64,000 bases of DNA from Candidatus Nitrosopumilus sp. (GCF_028278985.1 NZ_JANQTA010000017.1:33797-97796), one strand, 5' to 3'; counted from the first letter of the stretch, positions 7,563 to 16,386 are shown. Translations and numbers: made by a program. Notes: generated by a model not told the origin, from the sequence alone.

Positions 7563-8576
7563 TTAGAGATTGTCTGTAATTTTAGAGGTAAACTCAGTAG
7601 TAGATTTCTCCCCACCAATATCCTTAGTTTTCACACCTGATTTTACCAAATCAAAGATTGTTGATTCTAATTTTGCTCCAACTTCAATGCATTTTGAATC
7701 ATTGTTCTTTGTTCCAAGCCAATCAAGCATCATCTTGATAGATAACAAAAATGATGAAGGATTTGCAATGTTTTTTCCTGCAATATCAAATGCTGCACCA
7801 TGTACTGGTTCAAAGAGTGCAAAATTATCACCAATGTTAGCAGCTGGTGCCATCCCCAAACCGCCTACTACTTGAGAGGATTCATCAGACAAGATATCAC
7901 CAAACAAGTTTGTAGTAACAACAACATCAAACTCTTGAGGTTGTCGAATCAAGTTCATTGCACATGCATCAACATACATTTGCTCAAATGAAATATCTGG
8001 ATACTCTTTAGAAACTTCAGTACATGCTTTTGCAAACATTCCATCTGTAACTCTCATCACATTTGATTTGTGAACACAGGTTACTTTTTTCTTGTCATTT
8101 CTCATTTTTGCTGCTTCAAATGCATATTTTGCAATTCTTTTGGAAGCTTGCTCTGAAATTATTCTCAAAGCAACTGAAGAATCACCCAAGCTGAATTCTT
8201 TGCCAGTGTAAAGATCCTCAGTATTCTCACGAACAATTACCATATCAATATCATCACGTAAAGCAGGCATGTGCGGATAGGATTTTGCAGGACGAATGTT
8301 TGCATACAAATCAAGCATTCGTCGCAATACCACGATGACATCTGCAGCTGATTCTCCAACTGGTGCTTTCATGCATGCATCAGATGATTTGATAGTTTCA
8401 ACTGTTTCATCAGGTAAAGCCTTGCCAGTTTCAGCTAATGCTTTGTCACCTGCAGATAATTTTGTAATATCAAATTTCAAATCTAATTTATCATGAATTG
8501 TTTCTAACACTGAAACTGCAGAATCTGACAATTCAGGACCAATTCCATCACCAGTAATTAATGAGATTTTGTACAT
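7563..8576 (-). CDS. leuB: 3-isopropylmalate dehydrogenase (beta-decarboxylating dehydrogenase family)
   Basis: 337 aa. The N-terminal ISLITGDGIGPEL, the Arg-rich substrate loop (RRMLDLYANIRP), IVRENTEDLYTG and the C-terminal GDILSDESSQVVGGLGMAPAANIG and EPVHGAAFDIAGKNIANP are the diagnostic elements of the IPMDH/ICDH/homoisocitrate family, which oxidises and decarboxylates a 2R,3S-hydroxyacid with NAD(P)+. Sequence alone separates subfamilies poorly, but the position two genes downstream of leuA in an ilv/leu operon makes leucine synthesis the best call. Last gene of that minus-strand operon; leuCD are not in this window. Confidence 0.85.
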   Translation of the reverse strand: MYKISLITGDGIGPELSDSAVSVLETIHDKLDLKFDITKLSAGDKALAETGKALPDETVETIKSSDACMKAPVGESAADVIVVLRRMLDLYANIRPAKSYPHMPALRDDIDMVIVRENTEDLYTGKEFSLGDSSVALRIISEQASKRIAKYAFEAAKMRNDKKKVTCVHKSNVMRVTDGMFAKACTEVSKEYPDISFEQMYVDACAMNLIRQPQEFDVVVTTNLFGDILSDESSQVVGGLGMAPAANIGDNFALFEPVHGAAFDIAGKNIANPSSFLLSIKMMLDWLGTKNNDSKCIEVGAKLESTIFDLVKSGVKTKDIGGEKSTTEFTSKITDNL

Positions 8577-8621
8577 AATTATTTCAAAGAGATTACATTA
8601 ATGAGTTAATCGATAGGAATA

Positions 8622-9458
8622 TCATAGAAAATTTGGATTGAAATGAAGACTTATTGCGACAATTATTCCACCCAAGCCAAGAATTATTCCTAAAATTTTA
8701 GCAGAGAGTGCTGAATTCTCAAAAAATTTGTTTTTTCTAAAAGCTTGCTTTTTTGGTATGCTCAAAAACGCATTCAATCGCTGTGCAGGAAGAAGTCTAT
8801 CAGAAGTATCGGATAATGCATGAGTAATCAACTTGTCAACAACAGATATGTTTTCTGAAAAGAAATAAGATTCGATTTCTTGATGTCGATTAAATCTAAT
8901 CCTCAAAGCTTCGATAAGATAATTATTGTAAATCTCCAAGGATTTTTTGTAAAATTTTAATTTTTTAATTTTCTCCGAAGACGAATATCCAATTTTAAAA
9001 TGAATTATCATCTGTCCAAAATTATAATGAGGGAAAAATTGCAGTGCAATTAAGAGAATTGCAGAATAAACAAACGACCACATTGCTGCAGTTTTAAAAT
9101 CATAATGAATCACGGCTAATGTACCCAAAGTATCGATATTTTGCTCAGTAACAGGATGGCCAAATTTCTCAAATTCCAAGATTATTCCATTTGACAAAAT
9201 CAGAATGGAAATAACTAGCATTGATTTTATTATTTTTTTAGAATCAACAATTGTAGACATTTTTGGAATCGTTCCCTTGAATTGTACAAATACCTTGTAG
9301 AATTCAACAATATTCCAAATCAGCAACAAAAATCCAAGAGTGATTAGAATATTAGAAAAGAAATCATTTGGAGTTAAACTAGGAAGAAAAAACAGAACTA
9401 GTGGAATTATTGCAACATACGAAATTGGTAAAAACAGAAGATACTTTGTTTGTACCAT
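8622..9458 (-). CDS. membrane protein of unknown function inside the leu operon
   Basis: 278 aa. Five hydrophobic segments (about 5-27, 33-57, 74-92, 118-139, 248-274) with a long cytoplasmic, basic helical region between TM4 and TM5 (residues about 150-235, rich in Lys/Arg/Glu). No signature of a known amino-acid transporter. It starts 13 bp after leuA and ends about 45 bp before leuB on the same strand, so it is almost surely co-transcribed with them. Transport or sensing of a branched-chain intermediate is an idea, not evidence; it could simply be a passenger. Confidence 0.65.
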   Translation of the reverse strand: MVQTKYLLFLPISYVAIIPLVLFFLPSLTPNDFFSNILITLGFLLLIWNIVEFYKVFVQFKGTIPKMSTIVDSKKIIKSMLVISILILSNGIILEFEKFGHPVTEQNIDTLGTLAVIHYDFKTAAMWSFVYSAILLIALQFFPHYNFGQMIIHFKIGYSSSEKIKKLKFYKKSLEIYNNYLIEALRIRFNRHQEIESYFFSENISVVDKLITHALSDTSDRLLPAQRLNAFLSIPKKQAFRKNKFFENSALSAKILGIILGLGGIIVAISLHFNPNFL

Positions 9459-9471
9459 ATCAAAAATTATT

Positions 9472-10989
9472 CTAACTTACTTGTTTTTCTTGGAGCATCT
9501 TTTTGAGCATGATTCTGTTAATTGCATCAATGACTGCTTTAACTGAAGTAGTTACAATGTCTTCACCGACAGATTTTGCTGAAACCTTGTTTCCTGCAGG
9601 ATCTTCTACTTTGACTGTAACCTCACATAATGCACCTGAACCACCAGAAATTGATGCCAATCTATAGTCTTTGATTCTAATCTCTGAAATCTTGCCAGTA
9701 ATTTTTTGAATTGCATTTAGTGCTGCATCTACTGGACCTACTCCATAGTCAGTTCCAATATGATCCTGTCCATCTACATTGAGTTTTACAAATGCATAAG
9801 GCATCGTTCCAATTCCAGTAGAAACAGAGAATCCAGTTAACTGTACAATACGTTTGAGTTCTTTTTCACCTAAAACTTCACTTGCCATTGATAACAACTC
9901 AACATCTGTGATTTGTTTTCCTTGGTCACCTAACACCTTGACTTTTTCCAAGATTTGTTTTGCTTGCTCTTCAGTTGGTTTTACTCCATATTCTTCTAGC
10001 ATTGCATTCATTCCGTGAACTCCTGCATGCTTTCCTACTTTGAGCCATCTCTTTCTTCCAACTAATTCAGGACTGATTGGCTCGTATGTCAATGGATTAT
10101 TGAGTACACCATGAGTGTGAATACCTGATTCGTGACCAAATGCGTTTGCACCAACTATTGCCTTGTTTGGTTGAACAATAATTCCTACAGTTTTAGAGAT
10201 GAATCGAGATACATCATAAATTAATTCAGATTTGATGTTTGTCTCATACTTTTGCTCATATGGCAAACATTTGAGTGCCATGGAAAGTTCTTCTAATGAT
10301 GCATTACCAGCACGCTCTCCAATTCCATTAATTGTAACATGTGCACATGCTGCACCAACATGTATTCCTGCAAGTGCGTTTGCAACAGCTAACCCAAAAT
10401 CATTGTGACAGTGAACACTAACTGGCAAGTTTGTAGCTTCAATAGTGTCTTTAGTAATTTGTGCCATGTATTCAGGAGTTGAATATCCTACAGTATCAGG
10501 AATGTTTACTCTATCAGCACCTGCTTTTGCAACTTCACCAAAAACCTTTTTCAAAAATTCTCTATCAGTTCTTGATGCATCTTCAGCTGAAAACTCTACT
10601 TGCAAGCCATGTGATTTTCCATACTCTACTGCTTCAATTGCTTTTTCTAATGCTTGCTCTCTTGTCATCTGGAGTTTGTGTTCGAGGTGAATGTCTGATG
10701 TCGCAATAAAAGTATGTACATAGTTTAATCCTGCATCAATTGCAGCATCAATGTCTTTTTTGATAGTTCTTGTTAATCCACAAATCTCTGATTGCAATCC
10801 AGCTGAAGTTATCATCTTTACTGCTTGCAACTCACCTTCTGAAATTACTGGAAAGCCTGCTTCTATGGCATCAACTCCCAATTCATCTAATTTTTTTGCA
10901 ATTGCTAATTTTTGATCAGGAGATAATGAAACACCAAGTGTTTGCTCTCCATCTCTTAATGTTGTATCAAAAATTCTAACATTTGGCAT
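9472..10989 (-). CDS. leuA: 2-isopropylmalate synthase
   Basis: 505 aa. TIM-barrel HMGL-like domain with FDTTLRDGEQTLGVSLS at the N-terminus and metal ligands in VHCHNDFGLAVANALAG, then GIGERAGNASLEELSMAL, a linker, and the C-terminal LeuA dimer domain (about 375-500) that carries leucine feedback control. Condenses acetyl-CoA with 2-oxoisovalerate, the first committed step to leucine. Citramalate and homocitrate synthases belong to the same family, but the ilv/leu neighbours favour LeuA. The gene starts immediately after ilvN (stop of ilvN and ATG adjacent), so translation is probably coupled. Confidence 0.9.
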   Translation of the reverse strand: MPNVRIFDTTLRDGEQTLGVSLSPDQKLAIAKKLDELGVDAIEAGFPVISEGELQAVKMITSAGLQSEICGLTRTIKKDIDAAIDAGLNYVHTFIATSDIHLEHKLQMTREQALEKAIEAVEYGKSHGLQVEFSAEDASRTDREFLKKVFGEVAKAGADRVNIPDTVGYSTPEYMAQITKDTIEATNLPVSVHCHNDFGLAVANALAGIHVGAACAHVTINGIGERAGNASLEELSMALKCLPYEQKYETNIKSELIYDVSRFISKTVGIIVQPNKAIVGANAFGHESGIHTHGVLNNPLTYEPISPELVGRKRWLKVGKHAGVHGMNAMLEEYGVKPTEEQAKQILEKVKVLGDQGKQITDVELLSMASEVLGEKELKRIVQLTGFSVSTGIGTMPYAFVKLNVDGQDHIGTDYGVGPVDAALNAIQKITGKISEIRIKDYRLASISGGSGALCEVTVKVEDPAGNKVSAKSVGEDIVTTSVKAVIDAINRIMLKKMLQEKQVS

Positions 10990-11472
10990 TTAGGCCCCAC
11001 TCCTTTGCAAAGCAGCAACACCGGTTCTAGCAACATCTAAAATGCCAAATGGTTTTGCCAATTCTTCAAATGCTTTGATTTGGTCAGGAGTAGCAGTCAA
11101 TTCTACCATGATAGACTCTTTTTTGACATCATGGACTTTGCCTCCATATGCATTTGCCAATTCGTTTATCTTCATACTATCATTAGCATTACTGAGTTTT
11201 ATCTTAAAAATACTAAGTTCTCGAAATACGGTTTTGTGCTCATCTAAGAGTTGAACATCCAAGGTATCAATCATTTTGTCTAATTGCTTGACTATTTGCT
11301 CTACTTGGTGCTGATCACCATAGGTTGTAATAGTCATTCTAGAATAATCAGGGTTCTCTGTAATTCCTACTGAGATGCTATCAATATTGAAATTTCTTGA
11401 ACGAAACAAATGTGTAATCTTAAACAAGATACCTGGCTTGTTTTCAACTAAGATAGAAAGTATAGACCACAT
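10990..11472 (-). CDS. ilvN: acetolactate synthase small (regulatory) subunit
   Basis: 160 aa. An N-terminal ACT domain (about 3-75) begins WSILSILVENKPGILFKITHLFRSRNFNIDS..., the standard IlvN/IlvH start, and a C-terminal domain closes with FGILDVARTGVAALQRSG. It binds valine and regulates IlvB. The gene lies between ilvB (10 bp gap) and leuA (adjacent) in the same transcription unit. Length matches the bacterial and archaeal small subunit. Confidence 0.93.
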   Translation of the reverse strand: MWSILSILVENKPGILFKITHLFRSRNFNIDSISVGITENPDYSRMTITTYGDQHQVEQIVKQLDKMIDTLDVQLLDEHKTVFRELSIFKIKLSNANDSMKINELANAYGGKVHDVKKESIMVELTATPDQIKAFEELAKPFGILDVARTGVAALQRSGA

Positions 11473-11482
11473 AATTGAACTC

Positions 11483-13192
11483 CTAAGATGGTAAGATCAT
11501 ATCAGAAAGTGATGTTCCAGGAGCTACAAATGGCAATACATCTTCTTCAGGATCAATTGGAATATCAATTACAGTTGCAACGTCACTACTCAATCCATCT
11601 TTGATTGCTTTGTCTAATTCATCCATGGATTGAGCTCTGATTCCTTGTGCACCATATGATTGTGCAAGTTTAACATAATCAGGACATTTTCCTTGGTCTA
11701 CTCCAATCATTCTTCTATCATAGAAGGTTCTTTGCCATTGAGCTACCATTCCCAATGTGAAATTGTTTAACAAGAATACAATAACTGGAATGTCTTCTAA
11801 CACAGCTGTTGCCAAAGAGTTTTCAGTCATACTGAAACTACCATCACCTGCAATGTCAACTACAGGAACATCAGGTCTTGCAACTTTAGCTCCAATTGCA
11901 GCTGGGAATCCCCAACCCATTGTACCTAATCCAGTTGAGCTAAAGAAAGTACCAGGTTGAATTACATCATAAAATAATGAAGCCCACATTTGGTGTTGTC
12001 CTACTTCAGTTGTAATTACAGATTCTTTAGGTAAGAGTTCTCTAAGTTTACGTAAAATTTTAGCTGCGCCCATTTCTCCTGGATGTAATTTGAGATTTTC
12101 TTTCCAGTATGCTTTGGTTTCCTTTACGTGTTTAATCCAAGGAGTCTCTTCAGTTTTCTTTACTGCTTGCTGCAAGAGTAATTTTACCATAATACGTAAT
12201 GATGCTCTAACATCACCTACAACTGCAACTTGTGTGGTTTGGTTCTTTCCAATTTCAGCAGGGTCTACATCCATGTGGATAATCTTTAATCTCTTTTCAA
12301 ATTCTTCAAATGTTCCTACAGAACGGTCTGAGAATCTTGTACCGATTGCCAATACACAGTCAGCTTCGGCCATAACTCTATTTGCTTCAGCATGTCCATG
12401 CATTCCAATAGGTCCTAATGATAATGGATGAGTTTCAGGGAAAGCACCCTTACCTTTGAAAGTAGTTACAACTGGCAACATCAAAGTTTCAGCTACTGCT
12501 TGCAATTCTGCAAATGCTGATGAAATGATTGTACCACCACCAGCTAAGATAACTGGTTTTTCTGCATGTAATAACATCTCAATTGCTTTTTTTACTGCAA
12601 CAACATCAGGATCAGTCCATGGATGATATCCTGGAATTCTAAACTCATCTGGGAAATCCATTTCAGCTTCGTTAATCTGTACATCTTTTGGAATGTCAAT
12701 TAGAACGGGACCAGGTCTTCCGGTTTCAGCAATGTAAAATCCTTTTTTGACTGCATCAGGAACTTCAGCTGCAGTTCTTGGTTGATATGCATATTTGATT
12801 GCAGGATTTGCCATTCCAAGAATATCACTTTCTTGGAATGCATCACGTCCAATCATGTTTACTGGAACTTGTCCTGTTACTGCTACCATTGGTGCAGAAT
12901 CTGCTTGTGCAGTTGCAAGACCTGTCAAAATGTTAGTAGCACCAGGTCCTGATGTTGCAAAACATACACCAGGTTTTCTTGAAACTCTACCAAAGCCATC
13001 AGCCATATGAGCTGCAGACTGTTCATGTCTTACCAAGATGTGTCTAATGTCGCATCTTGCAAACTCATCATACATTGGAAGATTTGCACCTCCCGGTAAG
13101 CCAAATACTTGTTTGACGCCTTCTTTTTCCATAGCCGTCATCAAGGCTTTTGCACCAGTCATGGTGTCCAATTTTTTGTTCATCTTATTCAT
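11483..13192 (-). CDS. ilvB: acetolactate synthase large subunit (ThDP enzyme)
   Basis: About 569 aa. Starts are available at TTG 13195, ATG 13192 and ATG 13183; ATG 13192 is used. Motifs: GLPGGANLPMYDEF, the ThDP-activating Glu in LVRHEQSAAHMADG, DIPKDVQ, and the ThDP/Mg motif DIAGDGSFSM...LLNNFTLGM. Makes 2-acetolactate and 2-aceto-2-hydroxybutyrate for Val, Leu and Ile. First gene of the operon ilvB-ilvN-leuA-membrane protein-leuB. The 226-bp divergent region upstream carries an imperfect palindrome at 13259-13274 that might be an operator. Confidence 0.95.
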   Translation of the reverse strand: MNKMNKKLDTMTGAKALMTAMEKEGVKQVFGLPGGANLPMYDEFARCDIRHILVRHEQSAAHMADGFGRVSRKPGVCFATSGPGATNILTGLATAQADSAPMVAVTGQVPVNMIGRDAFQESDILGMANPAIKYAYQPRTAAEVPDAVKKGFYIAETGRPGPVLIDIPKDVQINEAEMDFPDEFRIPGYHPWTDPDVVAVKKAIEMLLHAEKPVILAGGGTIISSAFAELQAVAETLMLPVVTTFKGKGAFPETHPLSLGPIGMHGHAEANRVMAEADCVLAIGTRFSDRSVGTFEEFEKRLKIIHMDVDPAEIGKNQTTQVAVVGDVRASLRIMVKLLLQQAVKKTEETPWIKHVKETKAYWKENLKLHPGEMGAAKILRKLRELLPKESVITTEVGQHQMWASLFYDVIQPGTFFSSTGLGTMGWGFPAAIGAKVARPDVPVVDIAGDGSFSMTENSLATAVLEDIPVIVFLLNNFTLGMVAQWQRTFYDRRMIGVDQGKCPDYVKLAQSYGAQGIRAQSMDELDKAIKDGLSSDVATVIDIPIDPEEDVLPFVAPGTSLSDMILPS

Positions 13193-13258
13193 CAATTCAA
13201 TCTCTCTCCATAATTTTAATGTCTAAATTTTAGGACGTACTTACAGTACTAGTAGAAC

Positions 13259-13274
13259 TGGCAAAATTTGGCCA
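13259..13274. promoter_or_regulatory. imperfect palindrome upstream of ilvB
   Basis: The 16 bases TGGCAAAATTTGGCCA form an inverted repeat with one mismatched pair. The site lies 67 bp upstream of the ilvB start in the divergent spacer (13196-13421) shared with the gene at 13422. The position and dyad symmetry fit an Lrp/AsnC-type or other dimeric regulator site, but no consensus can be assigned. The rest of the spacer holds no gene I can support. Confidence 0.3.
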
Positions 13275-13421
13275 ATGTTTTCGTTTAATCTTTTGTTCAT
13301 TGAAATCACAAAAATCACTGAGATCTGAGATATAAGGATTTTCAGAATATTCAACGTTGGAATAGGCTCAAAACTACAGAAGACTTAAACTGATAATTTC
13401 CACATTGCATGTTGGATAGTT

Positions 13422-13826
13422 TTGTCAGATAACGAAGAGATAATCAACGTAATTGAAACACTCTTTGAATCAGGAATCTCAAAAGATCTTACTAAACTCA
13501 AAGAGATTCATCTTGATGACTCTAAATTTTCTAGCTTTAGTGACTTGCCACCGTATGATCTCAAAGACTACAAGACAACAATTGAACTAGAAGAGTTACG
13601 TTTTGTCAGCATTTCAGATTACTCTTATGAAATTAAAAATCCAAAGATCAGTGTCTTTGGAGATACAGCTGTTGTTGCAATGGAGTTGATTCAAAAAGGA
13701 ATGCTCGTAGATAACAAAGCATTCACTGGAGAGCACATGACCATTAATGGCAGAGCAACTTTTGTTCTAGTAAAACATCCAACATGGAAGATTGCTCACA
13801 TTCATCTATCAAAGATAGAAGTTTGA
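13422..13826 (+). CDS. SnoaL/ketosteroid isomerase-like (NTF2-fold) protein
   Basis: 134 aa with a TTG start at 13422. The pattern of an N-terminal helix (EEIINVIETLFESGISKDL), a loop with 'SKFSSFSDLPPYD', and beta strands ending in GRATFVLVKHPTWKIAHIHLS matches the NTF2-like fold used by SnoaL/nuclear transport factor-like proteins, often small-molecule binders or scaffolds. No catalytic triad can be assigned. It ends exactly where the convergent aldolase gene ends (13826/13827). Confidence 0.55.
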   Translation: MSDNEEIINVIETLFESGISKDLTKLKEIHLDDSKFSSFSDLPPYDLKDYKTTIELEELRFVSISDYSYEIKNPKISVFGDTAVVAMELIQKGMLVDNKAFTGEHMTINGRATFVLVKHPTWKIAHIHLSKIEV

Positions 13827-14894
13827 TTATTTCTTAGGATTGTTTGGTTTTGGTTGATTGCCGTTAGGCTTGTTTGATTTATTCTGATTGTTTGGTTTGT
13901 TGCCTTTTTTCTGATTAGGATTTCCTTTCTTTTGTTGTGGTTTGTTGCCTTTCTTTTGTTGTGGTTTGTTGCCTTTCTTTTGTTGTGGTTTGTTGCCTTT
14001 CTTTTGGTTTGGGTTGTTGCCTTTCTTTTGGTTTGGGTTGTTGCCTTTCTTTTGGTTTGGGTTGTTGCCTTTCTTTTGTTGTGGTTTGTTGCCTTGTGGT
14101 TTTTTCTTTTCTTGTGAGATTAATTTTTGGTATAGTTTGTAAGCTTGATCAACATTGTAATTTTGGTGAACGATTGCTTTGACTGCTTTAATCATTGGAA
14201 CTGGATGCTCTGATTGCCAGATGTTTCTACCCATGTCAACTCCAACTGCGCCGCCTTTGATTGCATTGTATGTTAACTGCATTGCATCACGTTCAGGAAT
14301 CTTCTTTCCGCCTGCAACAATGATTGGAACTGGGCATGATTGAACTACTTTTTCGAAATTATCACAATAATAAGTCTTGACAATGTGAGCGCCTTGTTCT
14401 GCTGCTACTCTGCATGCAAGTGAAAGATATCTTGCATCTTTACCAAGTTCTTTTCCTACTGCAGTTACTGCCAATACAGGAAGTCCATATTGTTCTGCTT
14501 CAGAAACTAATTTTCCAAGATTAACAATTGTTTGGTATTCATATTTTGAACCAACAAAGATAGACATTGCAAGTGCGCTTGCGTTTAGTCTAATTGCATC
14601 TTGAATTGATACTGTAATGTCTTCTTGAGATAAGTCATCTCCGATAATACTAGAACCACCTGAAACTCGTAAAACCATAGGAATATCTGTGTTTGCATCA
14701 ACGGATGTTCTTTGAACACCACGTGTCAACATCAAAGAGTCACAGTGTTTCAAAAGTGGAGCAATTACTTTTTTTGGATTTTCTAATTTTTCAGTTGGAC
14801 CAAGAAAGTATCCGTGATCAACTGCCAACATTAGTGCACGATTATTTTGAGGTTTGATAATTTGTGCTAGTCTGTTTTTTAATCCCCAATCCAT
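13827..14894 (-). CDS. LsrF-like class I aldolase/thiolase with repetitive basic C-terminal tail
   Basis: 355 aa. The core (1-262) is a TIM-barrel Schiff-base aldolase of the DeoC/FbaB superfamily and looks most like LsrF: LMLAVDHGYFLGPTEKL, LTRGVQRT, VAGGKKIPERDAMQ, GVDMGRNIWQSEHP; the Schiff-base Lys is K173 in HIVKTYY. LsrF acts on a phosphorylated AI-2 breakdown product; archaeal relatives also include enzymes of aromatic precursor synthesis, so the substrate is open. Residues 263-355 are a low-complexity tail of about seven 8-residue units (KPQQKKGN or NPNQKKGN) plus an Asn/Lys/Pro end, absent from the family and probably disordered and nucleic-acid binding (inference). It lies 44 bp downstream of a Zn-alcohol dehydrogenase on the same strand. 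Confidence 0.8.
   Translation of the reverse strand: MDWGLKNRLAQIIKPQNNRALMLAVDHGYFLGPTEKLENPKKVIAPLLKHCDSLMLTRGVQRTSVDANTDIPMVLRVSGGSSIIGDDLSQEDITVSIQDAIRLNASALAMSIFVGSKYEYQTIVNLGKLVSEAEQYGLPVLAVTAVGKELGKDARYLSLACRVAAEQGAHIVKTYYCDNFEKVVQSCPVPIIVAGGKKIPERDAMQLTYNAIKGGAVGVDMGRNIWQSEHPVPMIKAVKAIVHQNYNVDQAYKLYQKLISQEKKKPQGNKPQQKKGNNPNQKKGNNPNQKKGNNPNQKKGNKPQQKKGNKPQQKKGNKPQQKKGNPNQKKGNKPNNQNKSNKPNGNQPKPNNPKK
13920..14087 (-). repeat. 24-bp tandem repeat array coding the aldolase tail
   Basis: Seven in-frame 24-bp units encode the 8-residue repeats. Two variants occur in blocks: the KPQQKKGN type and three consecutive NPNQKKGN units. Units within a block are identical or nearly identical in DNA, which points to recent replication slippage rather than old conserved repeats. 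The array is inside the aldolase gene and has no spacers, so it is not a CRISPR. Confidence 0.9.
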
Positions 14895-14938
14895 TTGTCT
14901 TCGAATTGCAAAAATTTCAGGCTATTCTTAAGCCTTTC

Positions 14939-15967
14939 TTATTTTGTAATGATTATCTTCATGGCATTATCACCGGATTTGGCGTGTTCAAATGCCTTTT
15001 GAGTATCATCAATAGGATATGTGTGAGTGATGAGTTTCTTGACTTCTAATTTTCCTGATTCAATTAATTCTAGTGCTTCTTTGGTATCTGCATCAGAAGC
15101 TGCATAGCTTGTAACCAAAGTGATTTCCTTAGAGTATATTTTGCTCATATCAAGATTCATTGTTGCTCCTTTTGTTGGGACGCCAAACATCATTACAGCA
15201 CCACCTTTTCGGACCATATCAATTGCATCCTCTAGTGCTTTGAGGCTGGATGTAGCCACGATTGCAACATCAACGCCTTTGTTTTCTGTCTCATCTAGAA
15301 TCTTTTGCTTTCTGTTTTCATCAGATGAATGAATTGCATCAGTAATGTTGAATTTTTTTGCAAAGTCTAATCTGAAATCATTTACATCAAAGCAAAATAT
15401 TTTAGAGAATTTTTTTGTTTGTGCCAACATTACATGCATCATGCCAGTTGGACCAACACCATAAATTGCAACAGAGTCACCATCTTGGTAGGAATACTTG
15501 TTCCAAGCTCTAACACAGCATGCCAATGGTTCAATCATTGCAGCTTCTTCAAATGAAAGTGAATCAGAAATTTTCAAGACACCACCGTGTGCAACATTCC
15601 ATGCAGGAACTACATACTCTTCAGATAATCCACATGGAGAAAGATTTGTTTCAGAATATTTTTTGCACATTGTTTCATTTCCGTGACTACACAAATGACA
15701 ATCATAACATGGAACATGGTGATGTGTAAAGACTCTGTCACCTTTAGCAAATTCAGTTACATCTGAGCCAACCTCAACAACTATTCCAGCTGGTTCGTGT
15801 CCTAATCTCATTGATGGTTGTCCATATTGTCCAAAGACTTTTTCCAAATCAGAACCACAAATTCCACATGCATGCATCTGAACTAAAATATCACCAGACT
15901 CTAAGGTTGGCTTTTTAGTTTCATCAACTGTAATTACAGATGGTTCTTTTACAGATGCAGTTTTCAT
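14939..15967 (-). CDS. zinc-dependent medium-chain alcohol/polyol dehydrogenase
   Basis: 342 aa. GroES-like domain with the catalytic zinc site (HACGICGSDLEKV, GHEPAGIVVEVG) and the structural zinc loop CYDCHLCSHGNETMC (four cysteines). The Rossmann domain has VAIYGVGPTGMMHVMLA and an acidic residue (FDVND) after strand 2, which favours NAD over NADP. Relatives oxidise threonine, sorbitol or glucose; the substrate cannot be read off. The gene sits just upstream of the LsrF-like aldolase on the same strand, so the two may process the same phosphorylated or sugar-derived carbonyl compound (inference). Confidence 0.8.
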   Translation of the reverse strand: MKTASVKEPSVITVDETKKPTLESGDILVQMHACGICGSDLEKVFGQYGQPSMRLGHEPAGIVVEVGSDVTEFAKGDRVFTHHHVPCYDCHLCSHGNETMCKKYSETNLSPCGLSEEYVVPAWNVAHGGVLKISDSLSFEEAAMIEPLACCVRAWNKYSYQDGDSVAIYGVGPTGMMHVMLAQTKKFSKIFCFDVNDFRLDFAKKFNITDAIHSSDENRKQKILDETENKGVDVAIVATSSLKALEDAIDMVRKGGAVMMFGVPTKGATMNLDMSKIYSKEITLVTSYAASDADTKEALELIESGKLEVKKLITHTYPIDDTQKAFEHAKSGDNAMKIIITK

Positions 15968-16005
15968 GTTACGATTTTAGAAATTTGTACTATAAGTATA
16001 TTGAA

Positions 16006-16299
16006 CTATACACCGAGAATCTTCTTGAGCATAACTCTGTAATCGACCTCAGATTTTTCGCTGCCAGCTGCAGGCAATGCAAAGACCAAAGTTGATTTTT
16101 CAGCCCTTAGTGCTGTTAGCTGATCATTGATTTCTTCAGTAATATCGTCACTAACTAGAACCAATCCAACTTCTTCATCATCAGTTAATGTCTTGATTTC
16201 CTCTAGTGCTTTTTGTGGAGTATCAGTGATTTTGCCTGGAACTCCGGCTAGTTGAAAGCTTGTTACAAAGGATTTGCTACCGACAGTGAAGATCTTCAC
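16006..16299 (-). CDS. atpF: A-type ATP synthase subunit F
   Basis: 97 aa, GTG start at 16299. The start KIFTVGSKSFVTSFQLAGVPG and the C-terminal pattern TLVFALPAAGSEKSEVDYRVMLKKILG match the V/A-ATPase subunit F (NtpG/AtpF), part of the central rotor stalk that couples the A1 head to proton flow. The other ATPase subunits are not next to it; the neighbours are unrelated, so this subunit gene is detached from the main operon. Confidence 0.8.
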   Translation of the reverse strand: MKIFTVGSKSFVTSFQLAGVPGKITDTPQKALEEIKTLTDDEEVGLVLVSDDITEEINDQLTALRAEKSTLVFALPAAGSEKSEVDYRVMLKKILGV

Positions 16300-16386
16300 A
16301 ATCCAAATCTTTGCATATTCTAATTTAACCCTTTTTGGGCAAATTCGGATCAGAAGGTTGATTTAGTTTAAAAAATCAGTGATTTC

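Noticed and set aside
13920..14087. CRISPR array
   Set aside because: Repeats are in-frame, contiguous and without spacers, inside a coding gene.
13932..14182. Plus-strand ORFs rich in Cys/Leu/Phe opposite the aldolase tail
   Set aside because: They are antisense readings of the 24-bp repeat array; the minus-strand frame belongs to a complete aldolase.
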